From Carnegiea gigantea (taxonomy: Eukaryota > Streptophyta > Magnoliopsida > Caryophyllales > Cactaceae), in contig JAKOGI010000082.1 in NCBI GenBank assembly GCA_029747015.1, positions 214,501-278,500 of the forward strand: a stretch of DNA of 64,000 bases. The letters run 5' to 3'. A program made the translations under genes and the position numbers. Every line of letters begins with the position of its first letter. Position 1 is the first letter of the stretch. A model generated the notes under the pieces. That model was not told the DNA's origin. It ran no database searches and was given only the letters and a program-made list of their open reading frames with translations. This document shows, in pieces, positions 11,501 through 23,500 of this stretch.

Positions 11501-14500
11501 CTAAGACCTCCTCCGGCGCAGAGATCTGAAAAAACAACAGGGGAGAGCCAAAATTGACCAAGGACGACCGGCGAAATGGACGACCGGCGGCTCCCGGAGA
11601 CCTAGAGTCCAGCAGACCTCAGGTAGACCTCCGATGACCAGTCCGGGCAACCTGAGCTTCATCGGCCACCGAGGACTAGCACCTGGGGAGAGAGGGGTGG
11701 GGGTCGTGCTAGTCGCGAGGATGGAAAGGGGTAACATCACACAACATGTTAAAAATATCATCTGCCAAACACCACAAACCCACTCTTCTCCACTCTTCTT
11801 CTCCAAGGCATCATCACATCTTTGACAAAGGTTGAACACACCCCATACCCATCAAGGAGACAAAGGGGAAAGCGTACCATCATGATGAACATGCTTATTC
11901 GAAATAGAAAACAAACATGTGGCTTCACCATCGATTAGGACTGAAAAGTTGGACATAAAGATATAAAAGAACATACAACTCCTCCATTTGCTTGGAAACT
12001 GTTTTCCAAAAGCAAAACATGATAATAAGCCTTCTCAATATTGAGCTTACAAGGGATACAAGTCAATGTACCATCAGCAACCATCTCTCATATTTTGAAA
12101 TGTCAACCTCATACAACTTCTCACAGGAGCCTTTGTTCCTCTTCTATTGGTGTGTCCAAGTCCAACACATTGTCTTGCTTCCTCATGTTATCTCCTATTA
12201 GTATCACTTCTACAATTTCTCTCATCAACCATTTCTTATCCTATCCAATCCTTTCTGACAATCCATCACTGAAACATACCCATCCTTGTAACTATCATTC
12301 CTCAGGTTTCTAACACCCCTATGTCATACAACAAGGTTGGTCTTGCCACCATATGGTAAACTCTCATGCTTAATTTTATTCTATTGGGATTTTCTTAGTA
12401 CACAATAATCAGTATGCATTCCTCCATTTTCATCATCCTACCCTTTTGCGATATATAATGTTCTCATTGATATCCCCTTTATATTGTATAATTGACAAAG
12501 AACATGATCTATACTAGAACAAATTGAGGGATTTAGGTCAAACAAGGAATTTTTAGGGAACTTGACAAGAAATAAGGGGAAAATAAAAGACCTAGTAAAC
12601 AAAAAATAAAAGAAAACCTAAGAGACCCGACTACGGTTTGTGAGATATCCAATCATAAGCAACCATAAGTCTACATGCAAAGGAAAGCTTAATGTGCTGG
12701 AAATTTTTTGGTTGAAGAGATATCAGTAAATCAACACCTAACAGTGGTTATATAGGCCTAGAAAACCTTGGAAACAAGCTAATCTCAAACCCAAAATATT
12801 TCCCAAGCAAAATATATTCCAGAAAAAAAAATTAAAAAACTCCCCAAGATACCTTGAAAATTACCTACAAAGATAACATTCAAATAGAACTATATTCTCT
12901 TCTAATTTCCAAGATTCTAGTTCTAAAGGGCTCTTAAATAACCTATAAAATAACTCTAATGATCTAAAATCACAAACTACGAACTGATAATAATAATACA
13001 TTATTTTGTGCCATAATTCTTTATTTTCGTTCTCAGAGCCCCTCTTATAGTTTGTATCAATGATTGACCCAACTACCCAACTGCCTAAACTCCTCAACCT
13101 ATGTATTACAATATCAATACTGATGACTTCCTTTACTTTTCTTCGCTCTCCGTCGCTAATCTTGCATTCTAGTTATTTGGTCACTTGGCCTTGGATGCTT
13201 TTACTCTAGAACTCTGAAGTATCCCACCCCTCCTCCAACTTGTTGTCAACACCTTATCCACTGCTACCAATAAGAACAATATCATCAACGATTCAACCTT
13301 AGTTTTAAAAGCGCAAGGCACATAGGGTCCCAAAGGGAGAGGCCCAAGGCGCGAGGCGAAGGCACACGCATCACAAACGCGAAGCGCACTTCTATGCAAA
13401 AGTTTTTAAAAGTATTTCACATTTCACAAAGCATATTTTGCAAAAACAAGTTACATAAATGCATTAAAAATATGACTAGACATCAATATGATTACTAACA
13501 TAGCAAATAACCTTAAGATATGTTATCTTATCATCGTAGTTCCCCAATGCATGTACTTACAGTACAAGTTTAGCTCACTTTTTAGCTCACAAGGAAGGAA
13601 AAGAAGAAAAAATGTGAAGAGAAGGCTAAGAAAAACAAGAAACAGGGGAAGATATAGTCTCACATCCTTGAGGCGCAACTCATCCCCTTCGAGGCGTTGA
13701 CCCGGTAACCTCACGCCTAGGCACGCCAAGCGGGCTTTTTTAAACTAAGGATTCAACAAATTGAAATAACATCGCACCTCATCTTGAAGGTCTTTAGTAA
13801 GCTCATCCATAGCAATATAGAAAAAGAAATGTACTCAAAGCCAATTCTTGGTGTAGTTCAATATCAAGGGAAGTCATCTATGTCCCCTCATAACCTCCTT
13901 ATCCTTGTCCTTCCTCCCTTGCTATGTTACTTGGACTCTTCATTTTGCTTCTCAGACATTCAACACTTGGACATAGGTACGAACACTCAACCCTTGATTT
14001 TAGACCAAAAATGTACAAAATTTCTCAAAAATTTCGAGCCCGTTTTGAGCTCAATACTTTAACACAGGCATAGCCGAGTCCGAGTAACATAGCTCCCTTG
14101 TAAATATCTTAAATGATTCTGATATAACTGGCGGTCAGGATGTCTTTTATCTCCAAGCACCTCCATTGCACCTCCCTAAGTACCATGTCATACCTCTTGT
14201 TTAGGTGAATGAACATGTGTGGATTTTTTTTCCCCCATCTATGTATAAATTCATAAGTCTTCTTATGAGATGTAATGCTTCTGTAATTGACCTTCTTGGC
14301 ATAAGACCAAGTTGGTTTCATGAAATTGTCATGTTCCTCCTTGGCCTCTTCCAAATCGCACATTCCGAGAGTTTCATGGTATAAATAGGTAGCTCAATGC
14401 CCCTCATTGTGATCCAACTATAGTCCAACTTGATTATTCTTCCATAGCATATAAAAAAACCCATGTCATTCTAATAGTCTTAGAAATTATCATATTGAAT

Positions 14501-17500
14501 TAGTTGTTACATAATTAAGTTGCAAACATATTAAACTTGAAGAAATTTTCACCCAGAGCTAAAAGTACTAATTATAAGGCATAAGCTACCAGAAACTTTA
14601 CCAAAAATCTCCAACTTTTCGGCAACGTCCTCTGTCCTTATGGAGAAAGTTGAAAACCCTAGGAAAAGACAAAGAAAAACATTCCCACTTCCTCTCCTCT
14701 CCACTCGACAACAATTATCAGCTTGTCCCCGGCATCTTCAAATCATGCAATCCATGCCACGGCCCACCCCCAAATTCCCATTTTCTGGAGAAAGAGAAGT
14801 GCGATACCATGACATTAGAAATCTCAACTAATGTGTTTCTCGTCTCAATTACTCCCATATGATAATCACCGGCATTTATTTAGGATCACTAAGGCTTCTC
14901 ATTTTCTAGTATCTGCTTCCTTTTCTCTTCTTTTTTTTTCTTTTTTTTTTAGGGGGATGGGATCAGTAATCAAGAGCTCTATTAAGAAGCCACCTACAGG
15001 ATACCACGCATGTACAAAGGGCAAATTCAAAAAATATTACACCTCGTGCTCTCATCCGTAATACAACATCCAAAACCAAAAAGTTTAAATTTCAATCAAT
15101 AATAAGCACAACACCCCAAGTATACAACATTCTCAAAAAGTGAACGTGAATTGAAAGGATATAGCTTTGTCCTCAGAAATCCGTCAATTTCTTTCCTTCC
15201 TAGTAGGCCTACCAAGGAGCCAAAGTAACCATGTCCAAACACCAAGAATCGAACTCTATTTCACCTTTCTCCCCCAAGCCACCAACACATCTTTAACGTT
15301 AGATGATTCGCGGAGGCAATGAACTAAGAAAAGATCCATATATTCTTCCTCCTCCTCTAAACACATAGAGCACCAACTTGGACTAATGAAACTTCTTTAA
15401 GCATGTTCTTCATAGTAATCTTTCCCTCAATGACGCTCAAGTAAAGAAGCAAGCTTTTGAGGGAGCTTTAGATTTTCAAATAGACTTGGAGAGAAAATCA
15501 AGGCTATTCAAGCCTTCAGAGTGTGTAATACAAAAACTCGTAATGGAAAAAGACCACTTAGAGTCATGAGGCCAAACAAAGCTGTCATTGCAATGAGGCA
15601 AAACCTGCATGAGTGCATGTCTCTATTGCACATTATCTTATTAACAATCGGTTAAGGTCGAGAAACTAACCTTAAGAGGTTGATCCCCATACCAAACATC
15701 ATGGCAAAACAACATCCACGGGTTGTTCTTCACCTCAAACGCACTAGTGATTTGAAGTGGTCCATACGTGCTATGGTAGAATTCTAACACCCTACCCCAT
15801 TGGCATATGAAGTCTTCTTCCTACACCATCGCGAATCTTCAACCCATCTTTTGCCTTGATCACATTTTTTTCCAATGAGTATCCTTGTCCATTGCAAAAA
15901 TCTAATGGAGACCATTGTCAATACCGAGCTCTTATGCAAAGCCCCCCCTCTAGCTTAGGACAAGAAACTTCATCCCAGTTGACCCAATGGAGACCATTGT
16001 CAATACCGTTGCTATTCTAGAGAAAGTCCCCCAAGATTTTCTCTAAGCAACTAGCTATGCCGCTGTTAGTTAATAAAGACATGAAGTAGATAGGCAAGCT
16101 CCATAATGCGCTTTTCATAAGGTCAATCAACCCCCTCCAGATAATAGCTTTGATTTCCACCCCACTAGCCTCTTATACGACCTTTCTGCAATAGGGTCTC
16201 AAACTACTATGTTCTTACAAGAAGCACTGCAAGGAAGACCAACATAAGATGAAAGCAAATCAACCCCACAACCAAAAAAATATGCCTTAGAGATTGATAT
16301 CAAAAACCTCACCAATGATGATAAGAATTTGTTTATTATGCCAATTTGAACGGCAGGTGCCCGCCTTTGACAATTTGTACACTTGCACTCACACACACAC
16401 AAAAAACAAAGCAAAACAAAGGCAACACCACACCTACCAAGTGGGCTGCACACTTGCACTCTCCCATGTCACACAAAGAAGAATCCTAATACATAAGTCA
16501 TAACATTACAATGACAACCCAGTTCATGGCCTAAGGCCAAGGTTATTACCATTGGCCAGATGAACAAGTAGGCATTAAAAAACAAAAGAGTATACAATAA
16601 ATTGGATTACACATTAAAAGAAGAAAATAAACTTCAACAACGCTCACAAAGAGCTTACACAAGAATTAGGGAAGAAATATGATAGCTAGTTATTTTTTTT
16701 CTCTCACTAGATCAGTCCATAATTGAATGTATGACACCACAAATACGTCTTATAACTGTCAAAGTTGGTCCAAAACACAACCAAAGGTCAATGCACACAA
16801 CCAAAAGCCACCACACACAGCAGCACAATGTGAAAACTGGTACATATACCAAGAGCCTAGACATAAAGACAGAAAGTAGACCTTTAATATCAATGGGAGT
16901 GTTGACAGCGCCACAGTAGGCAGCTCTCGCAACTCACTGCTAACGCCATGAAATGTATCATCTGCATAAGTTTACAAATTAAAAAGAGTACAACATCAAA
17001 AAGGACTACCTAACAGAAGTTTAAGCTCAATGCTAAGGGTCCATATTCAAAACAAAAAGTACTCCCCTACCAGTGGCATCAAAAGAAACCAGAACTGAAT
17101 AGAATCTCAGGAAGAAAACGAATATGCCAGATGAATGGACTGAACACAATGAGTCTTTTACTGCTTCAAAACAACAAAGATGATACATTACACTTAATAG
17201 CTAGAAGGGCTGCAGGATAAAAGTAAAAAACATTGACCTAATATCATTGTCAATGGAAAAGCTTCTACAACATAAAAACTTCACTTTGATTATCCTAAAA
17301 GTCTAAAACAGGCATAAAAGAAATACGAAAATGATACATCAAAATACAGAAGTCCAGAACATCAAAGTATTTCCAAGTCTAGCCACATTGATATCCTATA
17401 TCAAACCCATGCGCTATTGACCAATTCACTTTATCCGTCCATATCCATTCAATTTTTCCCCATCTAAATGCTCCAATCAATTCTTGAAACATATTTCACG

Positions 17501-20500
17501 TCAACAATCACATCATGCAATGTATTGACGTCTCAGTAGTTACGTAACATAAGAGTGAGGGTTCTGCAAAATGTAAAAAGAAAAATAAGACTTACCATTA
17601 AGGGTACCAAAGTTTGAATTCCTTCGCACATTACAGATATGATCCCTGCGTAACACAAGAATTTAAGCATTAGAAGAAAAAATGATATAAATCCCAATAG
17701 AGCCCCCAGATTCAAGTACCATATATAAGAACACCCAGCAACCTCCCGGAAGCTAACGGCTAGCTCTGTGGAATACAACGGATCCCTCCAAGAAATAATC
17801 GTATCTAGTAAAGCAAAACAAATGAAGTTTTCAGCTGGATCCAGATAGAGCTAAACAGGAATAAAACGTATCTTTTAAACATTTTAATACCTTCTTGTTT
17901 TCTATAGATATCATCTGGACTAATTCGGTGCATGAGTATGGTTTCATTGCTGTCTTGCTCATACACAAAAAGAGCAAGATCATCCGACTTCTGCATTTCA
18001 ACATTACCTTGAATGGTAAAAAGCATAGATAATGTAGAAGAACCATAACATCTTAATATTACAAATAAAATGTCAAACCTCCATATAATCAACAGCAACA
18101 TGACCAATTCCCCGATCTTCCCACTTTCCATCCTGACTCCGACTATAAACTTTGACCTGCTAAAAAGAGCATTCATATTTATGGCAACTAACCTCCTGAG
18201 AAATAGATAGAACAATAAAGAAAATTTTTTTAAAAATTATTAATTAGCTCCAAAGGTGCGCAATATATCATACATAAACCACAAATTTCTTAATAAATCC
18301 ACAATTATTGGTAACTTGACCAATTTGGTAACAGATATTCCATGGACTTGACCAGTGTACTGGAGAACCACAAAATTCTTAATAAACTAACAATAATTGG
18401 TAACCCCAAAGATTTTGAAACGGATATTCCATGGACTTGGTCAGTGTAAAGGACTTGTAACCTGTTTATTTTCCAAAGTTATGGAACTGAAAATATAGGT
18501 GGCAGATTTTAGCATGCCCTAGAGATGATTAGCAGGCCACATCTATCGATGATTGGCGGACCCGATCTTAATATGAGTGATGCTGTACCATAGATTGCGG
18601 CAGTCAGATAGCCAAACAGATTCCAAAAGAAGGGGAAAAAAAAGGAATTGGGCCTCTATTCAGGCTTTCAAGACGAAGCAGCGAATCCACACAAATAAAA
18701 AAAAAAGCCTAATAAGAGAGACATTTTGAGCACACGGCAAGACAGTTTGTCACACTCACACAACCCATGCAAATCTCTGTGTCGGTTTGATGGCACTTAG
18801 GTAAAGCTGCAGGAGTCATGAAACAGCACACCAGAAACTGAACACCAATTTTTTGGCAGAAGATAGCAACTCAAATGCTGAGCATCTCCCACTAAGAACA
18901 CTGAATCCCATCCCATACTTATTTACACTTCATATATTTGGTTGCTTTTTTTGTTGTTTTTAAATGTGTAATCAAAGAAAATGTATCAATAGAATACCAA
19001 GGAGGTTGTCGCCTATATACAAATGAGGCAAGTGCAAACAACATGCCCTCAAGCTGCTGCACATAAAACTATCTATAGAAACCAAAGAGAGAAATCTCCA
19101 CCACAACTGACCACTTGACTGCAACTATCAACATTCTAAAACTATGGGGCTCGAAATGTTGAAGACATGGCTTTGTCCCAAAAATCCATCAATTCCCTTC
19201 TCTCCATATACCCAAACAAACAGCTACAGGAATCAACTTCAAATTCTTTGGCATCCAAACATTCATGCCTGCCACAACACCAAAACATCTTTAACATCCA
19301 AATGTTAAACCCAACCATGGATTCAAAATGTCGTCGTTCCGCAACAAAACGGTCTCATTGGAAAAGTTTTAAGTAAACTGATTGCATTTTTTGCCCCGCA
19401 ACAACCACAATATAGAACGCGATTTCCACATTAGAGCGATTTTGTCATATGGCGACCGAAATCGTAATTGTGACTGAGACCGCATTTTGAATCCTTGAAC
19501 CCAACTAAACCCATCAAGGAAATAGACAATGTGAAAGGAAGGAACCTAATGGCAATGAACAAGAAGATGATTGATCAATTCTTCCTCCTCTGGGCACACA
19601 AAACATCTACTTGCAAGATTAAAACTTCTTCCTCCAAGTATATCCTCCATGGGAGACTTACTCAGGCGGGCACATTAAACACCCACTCGCAAGATTAAAA
19701 TTTCCTCCTCAAGCATATTCCCCTCGGGAGATTCACCGACATAGGAGCCTCTTAGAGCAATTCCTCTGTGGAAGGGGGTTAGGACGCACACACAAAATCC
19801 ATCCTTAGCACTCACAGAACCAAATACTATCATGTAAAGAAACTCACTCAAATATCAATTCTCATTCATAGTCTTATTTCCATCTATACATTAAGGATAT
19901 ATTTAGAAGTCCTAGACGAATTAGGAAGCCTAAAGGATGTCAACTAAACAATAAAGATGATAAAACATCTAACCCAAATCCTAGTAGAATAAAAATAAAT
20001 TTAAAAAAAAAAACTAAATCTTGTTAAAAGACTAATAAATCCCTTTGTCTAGGCCTATCTTAAATTTGCTATTAAATAAGATAGGAAAATAATTAAAATA
20101 TACAACAAAATATAAAACTTCATATGATTCAAAATATTTCCTAATACTCTATATTTGGGTTTTCTTCCTTTATTCTTGTTTTGCGTCGCTTATCTTCAGC
20201 TACCATCCAAAGGGATAGGCGAAAAAGTTTTCATGGGAGCTTCAGATTTCTATATGCCCTTAGCGAGAAAACCAAGACAATTTGATGGCTAATGAACACT
20301 ATTGCCAAAACTTTTCACAAGAGAACCGCATTTCAATCATGGGGCCAATTAATGTCAGCACTGTCCTCAAACTCTTAACATTTGCATGTGCAAGCAAGTC
20401 CAAAAGGAAGGGAGGGACTTTCCTCAAACTTTCTTCTTGATCATTTGGGCTTCGTAAGAAAGTTATCTTTTAGTATCCTTGTTCACCACCCAAAAGACAT

Positions 20501-23500
20501 CTTCTTGCATGGTTACATCCTCTGAACAAGTCAACCTTACAAAATCTAGTCCTTACAAAACCTTACGAGGTTAAGCCCCACACCAAATATCATGCTAGAC
20601 CAACACCTTAGACTTGTTCTGCACCTCAAAATGAACAAGAGACAAGACCTCATGCTACAAAGTCGTCCTTTTTTTATTTTATTTTGTCCATACGATTATT
20701 GTTCAGGGCTTGGGGGCAAAAGGTTATTTTGTGATTGCTCTCCTTTTGTACATGGGTGAAATCCCTTCGATATCATTTTACTACTAATTTTTTGATTACT
20801 CGTCCAAAAAAGTTAGAACATAGAACTGACTAAAGTAGAATTCCAACAACCCATCCCGTTTGCATAAGGCTCATCTTACTCTACCAACCAATTTTATCAT
20901 ATTCATACCTAGCCATTATCACATTTTTTTTCCAAAAAGTGTCGTCCACTTTGGCATACCTCCAAAGCCACTTAGTCTTGGGAGCTTCATTCAACACATG
21001 TAGAGGTCTTATGCGTAGCCCTCCCCCATGTTGGGAACTGCAACCATCATCCCATTGAATCAATAGAAACCACCCACGGGCTCATCAATTGGATTAAAGG
21101 AAGTCCCTCATAATTATTTTTTTTTTTTTCCCAAATTGACTAGCAATGTCATGGGCCAATAAATCAATACATGATATACATCAAAAGAATCGGTAGTCAG
21201 CCATCCCCCTTTAGACAAAAGTTCTTATTTGCACCCTACTAGCTGGTTATAGAATCCTTCCATACTTGGCTCCCAAACAACTTTGCAATTATATGAAGCA
21301 TCCAGACATAGATGGGAAGATGGGGGCAAGTCCACCTTCATCTCTGATACGACTAAGAAAACTTTTGGATAAGTTAACCAAAAATAGCTTTAAATAGAAG
21401 GAGAATTCATCACCAGCATTTCAATTGCTCTTGTAAGGTTTGAGAATAACCATACTACCATCAGGAAATGGAACATGAAAGAAGAACATACCTTGGGCCA
21501 CGGATTGAGGGTTAGTGATTTGAAATCTATCTAAGAAGCCGACCTCGGCAGCTTTGATCACCAATCAACTTAGCAACAAGTATCTCCATCACAAAAATGA
21601 ATACCTAGGAGGAAAATGAGTAATTCTGGCAGAACCATCACAAAAATAAATATCTAGGGAGATAATGAGTCATTCTGGCACATCCTGCTCACACTTGAAA
21701 AGAAACTGGTGGCTTTAACATTGATCAAATACAAAAGCTAACTGTAGTGCTGCAAACCAACACCTATTTGCATGCTTTCTAAGAAAGCCCCCTTTTTCAA
21801 TAGTCCCCATAGGAAGTCCCAAGAAACATGACCATAAGCCTTATTAATACCAAGCTCACAAGGAATTCCTCAGCTTCCCCAACTAATTAAATTTGAGATG
21901 AGCTTCAAATATACTCATCAGCAACAACAGCTAAATACTTGAAACCTGTAGATGGAAGCATGATGAATTGGGCCACCCGCTTTAACCGCAACTTCCCTCA
22001 ATCCTCAAGGAAATGATTTTAGCTAGAATTTTTACACACTCCCCTCTCAACAACTTTTTTACTATCATCGATCCTCGCCTCTTTGGGAGCAAAAGGGTTT
22101 TGACACCCCGGCTACATTTGTGATTTGTTCATTTCTCAGAAAGTTGCAAAAGTCGCTTTGAGTAGTGATTTGGCCTATATTGTAGGCTCTAGTGGATTAA
22201 AGCAGAACCCTTCTTGCGATTGTCTTCTATTTCTTTTCTAGCAGTTTAGGAGGCATGCAATGATTTTTAATCTAAGGTCCAACCGAAACAGCCTTTCCGC
22301 AACGCAAGGTTAAGGCTCCCTCGGTATAAAAACCTACAGAAGACCCTAGGGTAAGAATTTGTAGTTGGATTCTACACTTTCCATACAAGCATGCCACCAA
22401 TTCACATTCAATGAAAAAAATTAATAAAAAAACGATTCACATTCTATGAACAAACCCCTATTATGGGCCAACAAAACCCCTTACAGTGCAATTCACTAAG
22501 GAATGTTCACTCTTAAACATAGAAGCATATTTATTACAAAATCTAACAATACAAACTTGGAAAAAAGAGACATCACCAAGTACCATTGTTGATGAGGAAT
22601 TATATCAAGGACTTGACAAGACAAAAGGAGTTTCAAGATATTGACAAAGAAAGAGCATAACCAAAAGCATGCCAAGGCCAAAGAACATTCATGGTCATAG
22701 GGTTTCGTCATTTTGGCATTTGTCCCTATGGGTTCAACAATTCTCTGTCAAAGATGTTGTGGTGACATGGAGAATAAGAATGAAGAAGAATGAAGGAGAA
22801 TTGGGTTTGTGGTGCTTGGAAGATGATTCCTCTGGCAACTTGGGGGTGTATAAGGGACTAGTAACAGCAATTGCATTGCCTTGTGTATAAGGGACTTTCC
22901 AGGGATTTAAAACTTAAACCAGATGCAATTAGATATAAGCGCCACACACATCAATATTCAGGACCATGAATTCAAAATGTGGAGAAGCGCGAAACACATC
23001 AATAGTGAGAACCATGGACTCAAAATGTGGCCGTTCCATTACAAAAAGGCCACGTCCGAAAGGTTTTGAATTGAGCGAACAGCTTTTTTGCCTCTTTGCC
23101 TCGTGGCAACAGCAATATGTAATGTTATTGCCACATTAAAGTGATTTTTCCGAAACCAGACTGAAACTACAATCGCTTATGTTAACAATTACGATACTTT
23201 TCCTAGCATCCAAATCCTAATGAAGTGCCTAGTCAAATGATAGGGTCAAAGACCAATCAATGAAATGATCATTGATACAGATTGTACGTACAATTAACTC
23301 TTAACAGCCAACGCAGTTGACAGGCGTTTGCCACCTAGTAATACAACTAGATGTAAGCATTCAACCTGAGGTGACAAAAATTGCTTCGAAAATGTGTCTA
23401 TTTATAAGCTCAAGAATCACCAAGATTAATGCTAAATCAAAGTGAAATAAATGAATTAAATATGCCACAATAGACACCCATAGTGATCATATTCCCACAC

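Larger units (their letters stand above)
6175..11751 (-). mobile_element. LINE A: nearly full-length L1-type retrotransposon, about 5.6 kb
   Basis: Minus-strand element with 5' end near 11751 and oligo-A 3' end (T run) at 6175-6192. It is flanked by a perfect 12-bp target duplication AAAATATCATCT at 6163-6174 and 11752-11763. It carries a GC-rich 5' leader (about 11150-11740), an ORF1 remnant and an ORF2 remnant with AP-endonuclease, reverse transcriptase and C-terminal zf-RVT regions. Several frameshifts and stops make it inactive. It lies inside an older LINE within PP4R3 copy 1 intron 6, in the same orientation as the gene. Confidence 0.9.
18940..22100 (-). mobile_element. LINE F: degenerate L1-type LINE in copy 1 intron 1
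   Basis: A T-rich 3' end near 18950 is followed by the family tail and zf-RVT and RT remnants on the minus strand to about 22100, with many gaps. It carries a MITE (19316-19497) and, on the opposite strand, a separate LINE 3' tail (20687-20815). No open frame is long enough to be functional. Confidence 0.6.

Noticed and set aside
12100..12480. A distinct named transposon
   Set aside because: The sequence looks repetitive in style, but I could not tie it to a family or find its ends.
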